Source of the DNA: Myrica gale
Taxonomy: Eukaryota; Streptophyta; Magnoliopsida; Fagales; Myricaceae
Direction: 5' to 3'
DNA length: 64,000 nt
NCBI GenBank assembly: GCA_963930655.1
Contig: OZ005608.1
Span: 17,050,001-17,114,000, forward strand
Made by a program: the position numbers and the translations under genes. A model generated the notes under the pieces. That model was not told the DNA's origin, did no database searches, and saw nothing but the letters and a program-made list of their open reading frames with translations. Shown here piece after piece: positions 34,201 to 47,454 of the stretch (position 1 is the first letter of the stretch; every line of letters starts with the position of its first letter).

Positions 34201-37200
34201 CTAGAAAAACCTATCTAAATTTTTTTCTTAATCATTACATAACAAAAGTTCTCAAAACCGAACCAAACATAGTCATCATTCATTCTTTGACAGAGGGAGT
34301 GGATTATACCATTTTCAGAAGCACGTGGGATGCATTATTCGGGGTTGCTGTTGCTTACTCTTGTTAGTTCCAAACCAAAAAAAAAGGAAAAAAAAAGAAG
34401 AAATTTGTAGTACTCAGTGTCATCGTCCTCATCACTATTTTACAACGTACAGCTGCATGATTCTGTTAATTACTTCAGAGAAAGATTGAACTTTTCATTC
34501 AATTACAGTGTCAGTCATTGTGATGTTGACGAAAATGGGGTACGGCACATGGTATTTTGTCGAGTGATAATGGGGAACATGGAGGCTGTTTGTCCTGGCA
34601 CTGAGCAATGCCGTCCCAGTTGCAAGGATTATGATAGTGGAGTGGATGATCTTCAAAATCCAAAGTTTTATATAATCTGGACTATGAATATGAACACTCA
34701 CATCTACCCGGAATTTGTTGTCAGTTTCAAGATTCCTTCAAAAGCCGAAGGTGAAATACCAGTCCTTTATAAGCTCTTCTGTTTCATGATCGTTTCCCTT
34801 TTCCCTGATACGTTATAAGAACTTTTGATCTCATGTTATATTAGGAGCTTATATAACATGATAGTCGTGCTATTCAATTGATTAGAACTGGACTAGCTGG
34901 TCAATTGCTTAATTGCTGTTTCAAACATGGATGGAGAAGGTTTAGAAGTTCTTAGTTTTAGGAAACTGGGCTTCATCCATGGATCATAGATATCTACTCT
35001 TGGTTGGGATTTGATACATTCAAGAGATGATTGATCACTGTTCCTTGAGATAGATAGCTGTCTCCTCTGCGGATGCTGTATGGATACAATGGATTTTTTC
35101 TTGAAGCTCTTTTTTGTACTTGAGCGCTAGTCCTTTATGTTACAGGGCATTTTTTTAGAAGTGAGAATAAGCACGATATTTCCGGGATTACTGCATCTTG
35201 TCGAATGCCTCGAGCCCAACCTCTAGAGTCTTCTGCAGTGGATGTGGTTAGTGTGTTAATTTGTTACGTGGTTCTTAATTTGATGCATACATATTCTAAT
35301 TTTTATAATTTTGTTGGATACAGCATTTGTCAAATGTAATAGCTAATTAGACATGTTGTGGTCTGACAGCTGCTAAATCTGCAAATTTTTTAGTGCTTTC
35401 AAGAATAGGCTTTGGATGCTTTGAAAATTTCAACTGAGAATTTTTCGCTCAAAGTTTTGAATCCAGAAGCGAGCTGCATTCACAGTGAATGCTGTATGAT
35501 ATTTGCGAATTGTCAAGTGAAGAAGAATTTATCTCTTAAATCATTTTTATGAAATTAAAGACCACTCCTGTACTCCTTTCATGGACCTGAAAATTGTGTA
35601 CGTGTATGGGGTAGAGTGTTTTAATTTTCATATGCGTATATTGGTGGAAATTCTTCATTTTGTGAGTTGATTACAAAGTATTTGAATCTGAATGTAGTTC
35701 TTTTAGTAAAGACTGTTCTTTTCTGGCGATTTTAACCTTTTTATTTTTTCTTGAAAAGCAAAAAAGAAGTCATTTTGTAGTTTTTCTGTTGCAGTTGAGC
35801 TTTCATAATTGTGCTGGTGTTGCTGGTCAAAAAGGTGTCTTGTTTTACCGTACTATTAGAAACCCTTGCCTAAAGTTGTTTCCAACACATATTTTGGGCG
35901 CCCTAGATATCTTTAAGGTGGTTGTCATGCATATTTGTGCCCTGGTAGAATGCACTTGTTATTAAACTTGAGAATGTGTGTTTTTTTTAAAAAAATTTGT
36001 ACAATTGTAAGAGATTATCCTCGTAATTTGCATGTGCATCTGATTAATTGGACAATGTGTGTATATGAATTTTTGAACCATTATAAGAAAGGTCAATCAT
36101 CCTTGCCTTCACAAGGTTAATGTTGGATTTAATTGCTTGGTGTAGGATTAGTTAGAGCTGTCAGGGATGATTTGTTTTAGAAGTTGCAGTACATGATATT
36201 ATTATATGCCTAATTTGCAATTAGAAGTGTTTTGAACGTTTGACTTTCTTCTCTCTTAGGAGAGCATAAGCCAACCTACGTCAAATTCTGGGAGAGCTGA
36301 GGAGAAAGCTGCTAGTCTTGGTTCAAGCACTACAAGAGCTCCTAAATCTCCTTGGATGCCTTTCCGCATGTTGTTTACTGCTATTTCAAATAAAGTTTCT
36401 CCTAAGACTATGGAACTGATTAATATGCATTACGACTCGTTCAGGGTACGTTAGAACTAGTGGTGTTTTCTGTTTTGCTTAATGTCCCCCCTCCGTCTCC
36501 GGATCTTCTTTTTGATTGAGTTGTGTTCACTGTTTCATGCACTTTTCCTGTTGGAAATTTAACAGGCAAAGAATATAGGTCGTGATGAGTTTATCAAAAG
36601 GTTGAGATTGATAGTTGGAGATACTTTGTTGAGGTCTACAATCACAATTCTTCAATGCAAGGTACAATGGTACATCTGCAGTTTGGTTGTTTTGAAAAGT
36701 TCTTGTCTGTGTTCTTAGTCTATACTCTATAGTGATAACATATTGCAAGCAGTAATTTCATTATAGACATCAAAAAGTGCAGCCTACCATGAACTGGTGA
36801 GTGGAGATTTTACTTTTACGAAACAGTGACAAAATTTCTTGATTATATATTTGAGCTAGGTCAACTTTCTGGAGTTCTTTTTCTGGAGGTGAATTTTGGT
36901 TCTCAGCATGTTTGTTCCAGGGGTTAAATTTATTGGGGAATAAATAATTCGTCATGGTTTGTTTTGGAGTATGCATCATGGATTTAGGTTCCATAATTTA
37001 AAAATAGACAGAATATGGGAATTTATTGATGTTCTGGCAAATGTCATTCTATTTTGGCCTGCATCTTAGGTATTGGGGAAATATGGAATCCAATGGTGGA
37101 TGGGTAAAATATTAACCCAATCAAAAGTTTTCTTATTGTGTAACCGTAACAAAGAGTTTAGCCCAGATGTAAGTTGAACTAGATTGTATACATGACAACA

Positions 37201-39763
37201 TGGTTTCCTTGATTGTTTGCATACCAAAATGATTTCTTACACTATTTTTTACTAGTGAAAAAGTTAGCAATTGGACTTACCTGAAAAATAAAAGAATTTT
37301 GCAAAAGGCTTGACCATGTTACACTGTTCGATGACTTCTCGTCCGAGCAACAGTTTTTCCGACCTACCATGACATTACATGGCACTCAACCCCCATATAT
37401 ACTTCTGTTGTCTCTTGTAGCCTGTGAATTAGTTAGGAAGGATGGATTGCTTGGTAAATAGAAATCCAATGCAACGTTTCTACATTACCAAATCATTAGT
37501 TTAGTAGGCAGAAAACCATTTGCCTTTGAGGGCAATGACCCTATTATATATATATGTTTTGTAATCAAGACACTACCATTCATCCTCAAATAAAGAGTTC
37601 AAAGTCACGGGGGGGTCAAACCCTGTATACCACCAAATAACTCAGGACTATGCTCTCATACAATAGGGGTTGCTTGCAGAGCTGAACTCAGAAGCGGCCT
37701 AATGAGCCGGGCAATGAACCACATTTTTTGCACCACGCCTAAAGTGCCCCACCTTCCATTCATCTAGCTGTTGTAGTGTGCCATGGGTATCTGAAATAAT
37801 GTTATGGATGTTCCAGTCCATCCTCTGAGGGAAGCCCTTAATAGCATTTCTTACCCGCATGGAGTCACCCTTGAGAGTGATCTCTTGTATCCTCTCTTTA
37901 ATGCTTCTGATACGCCAAGCCTGGCTACTTTTGCTTCTCCCACTGTGGCTTCTTCAGTTGGTGTTTTCTCCATTGCATGGTGGATTACTTCTCCTCTCTC
38001 ATTTCTCAGTACGGCAGCAATTACCGAGAAATTTTCCTGACAGCAACATCAACATTAACCTTAGTGAACTGACCTGGTGGGGGTTTCCATGTTGGCAGTT
38101 GAGAGAAATCTTCCTTTTTCCTCCTGGCTGTCAAGTGTTCCCAACTCAGTTTCCTTACCTTTCTAGCTACTTCCAGCAATCTTTCTCTGCTTCCCGAGTG
38201 CAGCGTCATGTTTCTACTTGTCCAGACCATATCTATGGCATTTGCTGTATAGAGTTGGAAGTGATGTTGATCCTCCAGTGGTTAACAAATTGTTGTGCTC
38301 CACCCACTTTGCCATGGATCCTTTCCCAATTGACGTGATGTCCACTGGCCACGAAGATTCCCTCCAAACCACTTGGCTGAAGGTGCACTTTAGGAAAAGA
38401 TGCTGACTTGTCTCCTCCCTCTGCAGACTATGCAGCAAGATTCTTCCTCTTCCATCTCAGGAATCATACTACTATTTCTTCCTCTAGTTGGCAAGCAGTC
38501 CCATGCTACTTTTCCAGAGCATTAGCTTCAATCTTTCATGTAATTGTAACTTCCATAATTCCTTTCAACATCTTCCATTGAGAGGGTTATTTTATCTTTC
38601 ATGTAATTGTAACTTCCATAATTCCTTTCAACATCTTCCATTGAGAGGGTTATTTTGCTGTGGTCCGTCTTTTACTAGATCTCTATGCATGGACTTAACA
38701 GAAAAGTCGCCAGATTGTTCCAGCACCCATATCATTTCATCTTCTCTCATTTCTGCTGGGATGTTGATCTTCAATATTTCCATTGCTGAGTCATTAATGA
38801 GCATACGCCTGACCTTTTCTACATCCCATCTGTGTGGTTCGTCCAAGATGAGGTCATGCACACTTATCCATGTCTCCCTGGGGCTCTGGTTTGAAGCTTG
38901 GGATTGAAGGAACCCAAGGATCCTTCCAAACCGCAACATCCCTACCATTTCCAATTAAATAACACGCTCCTTTCTCTAGCCGGGACTTATTCTTCACTAT
39001 GCTCTTCCAGACCCATGATGGGTTTTGTTGGGAGTTTCCACTTGCTTAAATTCCTACCCTATTATGTATTTTCCTTGCATAACTTGAACCCAAAGAGAGT
39101 CTTTCTTCTTCAGCGTCTTCCAGGACAGTTTTGATACTAATGATTCATTCATTACTTTCATCATACGGATACCTAATCCCCCCTCCTCACTCGGCTTGCA
39201 TATAGAGGACCATTTTTGAGGTTTAGATTCCGTTTTTTCTCAGGCTGGCCCCACCAGAAGTTTTTCAATGCTGTCAATATCCTTAGCACCAGGATCTTGG
39301 CATGCTGAAAAAAGTCTGGATAAGTTGGAATAGCGGTGACCCTACTTTAATTTGAACTAGGATCCATTTTTCTAATGTACAGTAACCGTCTCTACTTGAT
39401 ACAATTCGCTGTGCTTAAATGTAATTGGAAAGTTTTTTTATTTATTTATTAGGACTAGCAGCTCTATTTACAAGGGAAATATGTCGGGGACTTGATTGAG
39501 TTGAGGGATCACAGATAGCTTTTTGTATTTAATGTATTGTTCATTTCTGCTCTTTCTTCCAAGTGACAAATGCAGCGTTTGAGTCATAATGTAAGTTATA
39601 TCTAATATATACATTCGGGCACTGCTTGAGGATCGTACGAAGTTAATATTGTAACACACATTACTGGCTGATGCAGGTTCCATTGAAATCAAAGTGTGAA
39701 CCTAAGTGTGGACAGGAAGCGCCAAACCCTAGTGTAGACGAGGTTCGGGATGCCTTCAATTGA
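31259..39763 (+). CDS. RCD1: RCD1/SRO1-like protein, copy B
   Basis: Second member of the tandem pair, with the same domain order and role as copy A. Coding exons: 31259-32427, 34509-34750, 35146-35246, 36260-36445, 36566-36661, 39677-39763; GT-AG borders and phases agree, giving 626 residues. It is longer than A because of an in-frame internal repeat near residues 65-75 ([13 protein letters not shown]). Many replacements versus A lie in the linker between WWE and PARP-like domains; the RST exons are nearly the same. Intron 1 contains a degraded second copy of the exon-1 tail that resembles copy A more than this gene's own exon 1. I infer that exon 1 and exons 2-6 come from two formerly separate copies. 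The last intron carries an antisense LINE. No break is seen in the coding exons; whether the long intron 1 with its decoy donor is spliced properly is unknown. Confidence 0.9.
32560..32798. other. Junction insert between exon 1 and the exon-1 remnant
   Basis: This segment has no match in unit A. Its start, 'gttacacccccttcccgg', resembles an LTR edge, but no target duplication is visible. It marks the junction between the two fused RCD1-like pieces. Confidence 0.4.
32799..33345 (+). pseudogene. RCD1-like exon-1 tail remnant in intron 1 of copy B
   Basis: It covers the second half of exon 1, from the '[10 protein letters not shown]' region to past the exon-1 donor. It is broken by frame changes and a TGA within the 'gcaaatgtttgatatgct' stretch (near 33163), and has a 4-bp 'ttat' duplication near 33255. 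Differences at 'cagttcgaactgaccaag' and in the downstream intron ('gtgcagtttaatgtgtcagc') match copy A, not the adjacent exon 1. The splice donor context is kept near 33306 and could act as a decoy. Confidence 0.85.
33901..34271. mobile_element. MITE in intron 1 of copy B
   Basis: About 370 bp of AT-rich DNA with inverted ends (catgtttggtt at left, gaaccaaacatag at right), absent at the matching site in copy A (near 22300). The flanking duplication is imperfect. Superfamily uncertain, perhaps hAT. Confidence 0.65.
37545..39331 (-). mobile_element. 5'-truncated L1-type LINE in the last intron of copy B
   Basis: The minus strand encodes pieces of a plant L1 ORF2 end: a linker before the zinc finger ([40 protein letters not shown]), the zf-RVT region ([16 protein letters not shown]) and an RNase H start ([17 protein letters not shown]). 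Frames are interrupted. Flanking sequence 'tgaccctattat' at left and 'tgaccctacttt' at right looks like the target duplication, and copy A has a single uninterrupted site. It therefore inserted after the segmental duplication. A 52-bp tandem repeat lies at about 38540-38652. Confidence 0.8.
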
Positions 39764-40217
39764 TAGTGGGACATCGCTATGTTCGGATATGGTGGTGCTC
39801 AAGGGGTTCAGATCTGGGAGTTGCATGCTGAAAATGTGTCGACATGAATTTGTTTTTTTTTTTATAAGAACATGAATTTGTGAATGCTGCAGTGGTCGTG
39901 TTTCATGATTCTGGGTTTCATAAATAAACTCCCAGGACACTTTTTTTTCTTGTTTGTTGACGTCTATATCTGACTTCCTCAAGTAGAGTACGGGGCTTTC
40001 CCGGACTTCTGTAGTGGTGGCTTCAAATTATATGGATATGATATTATTGGTAGTTGCTGACGTTTTGGTGTTTGAATGTGGATTATTTGAAATTTAGTTT
40101 GGCGTATTTGGATTGACTCAACTTTGAACGTTTCTTTTTTTGGGTTTGGGGGGTGGGAGTTTGAAGGGTAAAATACCTGACATCCCGGGGCGGATTTCTG
40201 AGCTTTTTATGCTGCCA

Positions 40218-40569
40218 ACTTATATATAATGCATGAATACTTTACAGGACCTTAAGAGATGTCAACCATAAACTAGAAAATTAAAAGTAGACAGCCATTA
40301 GTATATACATGCTTAACTAATTTGTTCGGCATATGTTTCCTGTAACTTTTTTGTGCCTGGAAAACGGATGTTATAAAAATCAACCACTTTTGCACAGATT
40401 GCATGATACTGGCACTCACTCGATGACTGGATCAGTACTGTTTTATAAGGATATTAACTAATCCTGATTGTATTCACCGGGCTCCTGGGTAGTTCTGGAT
40501 GGGAAATTTCAACCAGAAAATGAAGGTACAGAATGTTGACACCTCTCGTTCAAAAATATCTGAGATAAG
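40218..40569. repeat. Spacer holding an inverted copy of the 3801-3957 repeat
   Basis: Positions 40380-40527 match 3801-3957 in inverse orientation. The rest is unassigned. Confidence 0.55.
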
Positions 40570-42466
40570 ATTTCAGGTTGGAAGGGGAAGTTGCTTTATG
40601 GTGGCGGAAAATTAGTGATATTGCGTCATGTGCTTTCGTCTTAGCCTTTCTATCTTCTCTATGTTGTTAAGCTTCGTAAGATTGTTATTGCCCAAATTTT
40701 TAGGGTTTGTGCGAATTTTTTTTGGGGGATTTCAATGGTAAGCCAAAAAAATGTGGGTATCTTGGGATAAAATCTGCAAGCCCTATAAAGAAGGGGGTTT
40801 GGGTTTGAGAGATTTTGTAGAGGTTAAAGATGCTTTATTCAAGAAGTTTGAATGGAAGTTAATTTAAGAGCATTCCTTTGGGGGGAATTTTTCAGTTCAA
40901 AATATTTACGCCATAAGCATTACCATAATGTGGATGGGAATCAGGGCTCTCTATTTTGAAAGTCTATCTTGAAAGTGTCGCCAGGGGTGTTTGAAAATTC
41001 TCATTGGAGTGTAGGTGAAGGAAATCTAGCTTTTAGGCATGATGAGTGGTGGCCCGAAAATATCGTATCACAACTTGTTGAGCTTGTAACTCACTTGATG
41101 ATGCGTTTAAATCAAGTTTTACAACCTGCAAGTTGGAATGAGACAATTCTTTCTCAACTAGTAGAAGAGAACATGTCTATTTAAATTATTCAGTTTGGAA
41201 TTTGGTTATCTTCGAGACAAGTGAATCATTTCATCTGGCGTCAGTCTTCTGATGGTAAGTTCTCTACTGCATCTGCTTGGGATGTGTGACGCCTTAAAGG
41301 TAACTCTTTTGCTTTTTACAATTGGATTTGGCATAAATATTTACCTAGACGTATGTCTCTTTTTACGTGGAGTGCTATTCATGGGGCTCTTAGTGTTGAA
41401 ATCCGCATACAGTTTTGGGCATTCCTTTAGTCACCCGTTGTGATTGTTGTTCTGTGCATTGTGTGGAGAGTATAGATCATGTTCTCAATACAGGTCAGGT
41501 AGCTATAGAGATATGGAAAAAATTTCTTCTATGGTCGGGATTCCTTTTTGTGCCTATCAATCTTGGTTTGATAGAATGTCCTTATGGTTTCATAAGGCTA
41601 GAAAGAATTCTCAACTTAATATTCTTATTGGGATTATTCCTATTGTTGTGATGTGGTGCTTGTGGTTGAGTTGTAGTAAAGTGAGAATCGAAGGGATTGA
41701 GTGTCATGTCTCGGATGTTTGGTACAAATTTTGATATTGGCTAATTCATATCTCGAGGCAAATTACACAATACACAAGTTGCAAAGTTATCAAACAGAGA
41801 CTTATTGGTTTTGAAAGCTTTTGGGTATAATGTTTGTATTCCGAAGCCTAGTTGGGTATTCGCAGTCTCTTGGACTCGTTCGCTTGAAGGGGTATATAAA
41901 CTTAATATTGATGGCAGATGCTTTGGTAATCCTGGTAATTTTAGTGGCAGGGGTGTTGTTCGGAATGGATAGGGAGAGTTTATGGGTGAAAATTGTTCTT
42001 TCTATGGTATGAGTACCAATATGATAAGTGAGATGCGTGTAGCCTTAGATGGTTTACGTCTTTGCAATGATTTTAGGTTCTCTTCGGTTATTCTAGAGAC
42101 AGATTCTCTTGTTTTGTTACACGGGTTCATCTCAAGATCTTGTTCTCATTGGTATCTTTGGAATTTTGGGGGTGTTAATTCCTCAAATCGATGTTTCTTT
42201 TTGCAATGTATATCAAGAAGGAAATTGTGTCGCTGACTATCTTGCTAAGGCTAGAGCTAAAGGGTCAAATTGTATTTATTCCTCTATGGATGGTCTTCCT
42301 CGAGAGGTTGTTGCTTCTATTCACACTTATATGTGGGGAGTGCCTCAATTAAGATTTAACAGTTGATTGTGTTGTTTGGTTTGTCTTTGAGTTTCGATGC
42401 TTTTTTAGCTTTGTTTTAGGCGTTTCACTTATTGCCAACCAAGTTAGATTGTCACCACAATATTTC
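40570..42466 (+). mobile_element. LINE ORF2 3' half with RNase H
   Basis: In several frames it encodes the end of a plant L1 reverse transcriptase (the KEGGLGLRDF-type block near 40790), a zf-RVT region (about 41420-41520) and an RNase H domain (YKLNIDG and GNPG near 41900-41940, ISEMRVALDGLRLC, ILETDSLVLL, and a VYQEGNCVADYLAKARA-type end near 42230). It is 5' truncated and multiply broken. No clear poly(A) or target duplication was found. Confidence 0.78.
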
Positions 42467-42915
42467 TCAGCCATAAGTGTGACACACATTCCCTAAATTT
42501 TTTGATTTCTCTAATTTCTTTAATTTCCTTGATTTCTCGTATTTAGCCAATTAATGATTATGATCGTGATCGAGACCTATTTTATCGGTTTCTATGCATT
42601 CAAAATTCTTCCATTATTGTGTTAAAACCTTAGTATTCCTAATTGATTGATTTAAACACATGATATTTTTCCTAAGTATACTTCAATAGCTCATATTTAA
42701 CATCTTCTAAATATTAGATTTGATTTCTTGACACATGATTTATTTTGGTTCTAATTGTCATAATGGATTTCGGTATGCTTAATCTCTATCCCTTTTCGTT
42801 CTCTTGTTTACATTTAAAATTTTTACCTAGTGCCAATCTTGATTATTCTATCACTAATCTAGGTTAATTACTTGACTAATTACCTGTTTCCTTTTTTCTA
42901 ACATATGCATTGAGG
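42467..42915 (+). mobile_element. Gypsy-type LTR end fragment, inverted relative to the LTR at 43652-47312
   Basis: About 450 bp matches the reverse complement of 46872-47312, beginning at the terminal TGTGACAC and running inward. Only this end of the LTR is present. It abuts the Copia remnant. Confidence 0.8.
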
Positions 42916-43651
42916 CAAGCAGGGAATGTGTTTGGTTGAAATCAGTGATTTAACATATTCAAGAAAAATGTGGTCTTCTATCAGTTAAAGGTCGCAGTCC
43001 AATAATTTTGTATGAAGACAATGTTGCTTGCTTCACACAGATAATAGGAAGTTACATTAAGGTGATAGAACCAAACATATTTCACCTAAATTCTTTTATA
43101 CACATGAACTCCAGAAGAGCGGCGAAATTGATGTCAAGCAAATACGTTCAAGTGACAATTTGACAGATTTATCTAACAAAATTATTACCAACTGCAACAT
43201 TCAAGAAGATTATACACAATATTGGAATACGACGTCTCAAAGATTTTTCATCATGAAGCTAGTCGTCCTTTTGAGGGAGTGTCTTCTATATTGGTACAAA
43301 GTGTACTCCTTTTCCTTCACTAAGGTCTTGTCCCGTTGGGTTTTCCTTTGCAAGATTTTAATGAGACAATCTTCTAATACCAAAAGTATACAAGATATAT
43401 TATACTCTTTTTCCTTCACCATTGGTTTTGTTCCCACCGGGTTTTTCCTTGGCAAGGTTTTTAACGAGGCATATTCGTTGTGTTTGGTCATCCAAGGGGG
43501 AATGTTATGAATATTATAATTAAGGGTTATTATGTATAACTGTTACATAATCCCCATCCGTTGTTTGTACCCTTTTAATTCCGTTTAATTCCTTTTAATT
43601 CTATGTATGACCCTATGCCTATATAAATGGGTCTTGAGATGTATTATATAC
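42916..43651 (+). mobile_element. Copia 3' remnant: RNase H end, polypurine tract and 3' LTR start
   Basis: The fossil shows an RNase H-like stretch of Copia pol, a purine tract 'aaggggga' and the LTR start TGTTATG at 43503. The LTR has a TATA-like 'ctatataaatgg' near 43619. The LTR is split at 43651 by a Gypsy-type LTR and resumes at 47313. The element is 5' truncated and broken in several places. Confidence 0.78.
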
Positions 43652-46600
43652 TGTCACGTCCCCTGCTCATACTTACCCCCTAGGCTCACCTATAGTAATG
43701 GTATGCACATAGGCGGGGATTATGACACGTATGTCGCTATGAGTCTTAGTCGATTTACTATGAAACTTAGCAGAAAGCGTATAAATTGTAATGGGATATT
43801 GGAAAAAGTCATAAGGTAAAAACTCTATGTTTTACAAAAGGTTAGAGAGATAATAAAATCCGAATAAGTCAAAAGTGTTGGATCATAAGCTTATGAGTAG
43901 AACTAAGAATCTTGAGATAAAAGATGAGAAAAGTGTCACAAAGGAGATTGAAAACCTGACATAATAAGGACAACTTTAAAAGTTTAAGCTACATCCTCAC
44001 GTGACTACATAAAAGTCTACAAAGGTTCAGAAACTTCCTGATACACAAGAACAAACTCTGGAGAAAACATCCTAACGAGCCTAAGATGGGTATTAAACCT
44101 CCGAGTTCGATGTAAGATCGATAAGCTCAGACCCCGGAATGACACTATTATCTCCCGTCAGTGGGGAAGGAACGTAATCGAGCTTCAACCACTCAGGCGG
44201 TACATCTGGTAACCCAAAGTCCTCAAATCAGGGTAACGGGGATGGTGGGGGTACAGGGAATGGTAGGGACACAGGGGATGGGGGTTGAGCCTCCCTGAAG
44301 AACCAGTGGGCCTCATGCTCCACTGATACTCCAAGAGAATCCAAGACCCATGTTCGAATCTTGAGCACCAGAACATAGGGGTGGAAATCATAGGTAAACT
44401 CTTCCTCGAATAGCTTCATTCTTCAATGTCGCCAAATATTGCAAAAACAACATAAGAGAAAAGGGTGAGTCCTATTGACTCAGTAAGGTGGGGGTGGGGA
44501 AAGCGTGATCAAACAAATACAGTGCATATAATTCACCAAAGCACGATATAGAACAAACTTCCAGGAAAATAAGTATAAGCATATATAATTTAAAATATGC
44601 AATGAATCACACCATCATTGGTTCCTGAGGAGTTACCGGTGTCTGCTCTGTTCACCCCCAGAGTCGGGTTGTGCGTCCCCCTCCCCTTCTATGGGACTGT
44701 CCCGTGCTTCCAGCACCAGGACCCTTAACATAACATTACGCCTTAGCGTTCATAAAGGAGCCCACCCACTCCCTGTAGTGGTGGGTTGCACATCTCCTAA
44801 GTGTCCGATACCGTCACTACCATTCGGGGAACCCTCGCAGGCTAGGGGGTTCCTCACTTTCGTTTTCCCTCTTATGAATGCAATAACATATCCAAACATT
44901 ACAGTACATAAGTAACAATGCACATTGATATGAACTTTGAAGGAATCATAAATAGCATAACATGTTCAGAGAATAATTATTGACAATTGAAACAACCATG
45001 ACAATAACTAGAGGATTTCAGAACATTAAACTCCAAATGAAGACCTATTGGCCTCTTTAGACCACATTGGGCCTTATCCCAAACTCATGGTGTTCTTTTA
45101 GGGGTATTGGGCCTAAAATCCATTTAAGCTCCTACACGGGCTTTGTGATTTGAGTCCTTATTCCAACTCGGATTGAACTCAAATTTGGGCTCCCCCATCA
45201 GTTTTCCGTGCTCTATCCAACCATGTAATCATTTTCTCACTTTGGACCCTTTTACCCTAACGAATTTGGCAAAATGTCGAATCTGCCCTCAAAGACATCC
45301 AGGGGCATTTTTGACCTTTTCCCTCATCAATTTGGGCTGAAATTTTTACAGTCATCCTAATATTAGATAATAATACTATCTTGAAATTTTCATGCAAAAA
45401 TACAACCTGTAGCTGTCTATATTGACTAAAAACTCTAGCTAAGTGTTCATGTATTTGATCAACTATCGCATTTATAACTTTAGGCTAATGATACATCTAA
45501 TCAACCAATACATATAAACTTATAGAGCACATAACATAAGGATTATTAAAGAAAATTAAAGGCAAACAATGATCATTTACAACATCATCATAAAATATGC
45601 ACAAGGCATCATTTTCATGCTTTCATCTTTCATAACTTCTTTCTTGAGCTTAAAACTCTTTTATTTGGCCCCATTTGGCCTCTTAATGATCAGGGATACT
45701 TTCATTCCTCTTTGGTCATCATCATACTCATTATTGCATCATCATTTCATATCACATATGCATAACATTGTATCATAAAACCATGGAGTGCAACATGCAA
45801 CATGCAACATCATTTTCATTGACCAACCCGTGGTCTATAAGACCACTGTCATAGTTCATAGAGTATATCAAGAACACTTTTGAATCATCAAACCAACTCA
45901 GAAAGCATGTTATAAGAAATATTCATCAAGCTTTATCAGCCAAGGGGGTCTAGATTAGGTTTTACTTCATGGCATCTTTGAACCTTTCTTTTTGCAAAAT
46001 CTTGAACCCAACATAACCTTAACATGTTCATCATTGAATCACAGCTCTATGTACACCAATAAGCATGATCAATCATCACAAAAGAACATGTTATCCATCC
46101 CCACAAAACACAAGAACCTAAACCCTTACCAAAGCATAAAGTTCTAATCCTTACCTTGGTGATCTCGGGTAGCTCTCGATGTTCTCCTATCAACACAAGA
46201 TCTATTGGTTAATGATACTGATCTAAGGTTAAAAAGAAGTGGAAATGATGATGAGGAAATAGAGAAGAGGAGGTGCAAGGGAGTGTTCAAGGTCTTGGTC
46301 GAACCTCTTTGCCAACTTACCTTGGCATGAAAGTTTTCATCTTCCTTCTCTTTTTCCTCTCCACTTTCTCTCATTTCTCTCCTTCCTTTCCCTCTTGGCT
46401 GAATGCTCTCAACACTCACTCTCCTTTCTCTAACTCAAATGGCCGGCTGTTGGTGTGAGGAATGCATGGCAAGGGTTGGCTTTTATAGCCAACCTTGCCA
46501 TCATTTGGTCAAAAGGTGGCTGCCACAAGCAAGCCCCTTGATTGGGTGGCTTAGGCGGCATAAGGGCTGGAGGAGCCAAATGGCACACTCCCACTTCCCT

Positions 46601-47312
46601 AGGTGCTGATCAAGGATACTTACACAAGCTAAGTTCACTTCATAATCACATCAATTGTGATTGCAAGCAAGCATGGCCGGTTGGTCCAATTTTGCATCTC
46701 GCTATTCATGCAACAAAGGCCAAAAACATGGGACAAGGAAAAAAGACAAAGAGAACAAGACAAAGCCAAGATCTCCTTATGTGTGTCGTGTGCCCTAGGG
46801 AGGAGAGAGAGAGTACGACCAACATGACATCAAAGTAGACATAGGTTAACAAAATAATTAGCTAAGTTACAAAGTTAATCAATGCATATGTTAGAAAAAG
46901 GAAATAGGTAATTAGTCAAGTAATTAACCGAGATTAGTGATAGAGTAATCAAGATTGACACTAGGTAAAGATTTTAGATGTAAACAAGAGAATGAAGAGG
47001 GAAAGAGATTAAACATATCGCAATCCATTAGTGCAATTAGAACCGAATGAATCATGTGTCAAAAATTCAAACCTAGTATTTAGAAAATGTTAAATATGAG
47101 CTATTGATGTATACTTAGGAAAAATTATCATGTGTTTAAATCAAGCAATAGGAATACTAAGATTTTAATACGAGAATGGAAGAATTTTGAATGCATAGAA
47201 ACCGATAAAAATAGCGACGATCACGATCATAATTATTAATAGGCTAAATACGAGAAATCGAGGAAATTAAGAAATTTAGAGAAATTAGGAAATTTAGGAA
47301 AGGGGTGTCACA
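43652..47312 (-). mobile_element. Gypsy-type solo LTR, 3.66 kb
   Basis: It is bounded by TGTCACG and GTGTCACA and flanked by a perfect 5-bp duplication TATAC (43647-43651 and 47313-47317). No internal region is present. Length and the minus-strand start TGTGACACCCC suggest a long-LTR Gypsy group such as Tekay, though this is an inference. It inserted in the Copia LTR. Confidence 0.85.
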
Positions 47313-47454
47313 TATACACACAACAATATTCAGAATACATCATAACTCCTAAAGAACTATTTATCTCTCTCTTGTCTATGTTACTTTGCTATGCTTCCTA
47401 GATCGGTATTGTTCCTTAATTTTACCACACGAATAATTCATTTCACATAATTTT
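47313..47454 (+). mobile_element. Continuation of the split Copia LTR
   Basis: It carries on from 43651 after the second TATAC and probably ends near 'catttcaca'. The end is approximate because the partner LTR and target duplication are missing. Confidence 0.55.

Larger units (their letters stand above)
27415..40217 (+). repeat. Segmental duplication unit B (RCD1-like gene)
   Basis: Direct tandem copy of 16600-26966. Extra material in B: about 1 kb at 27800-28780, an exon-1 remnant block at about 32560-33440, a MITE at about 33901-34271 and a LINE at 37545-39331. Confidence 0.88.
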
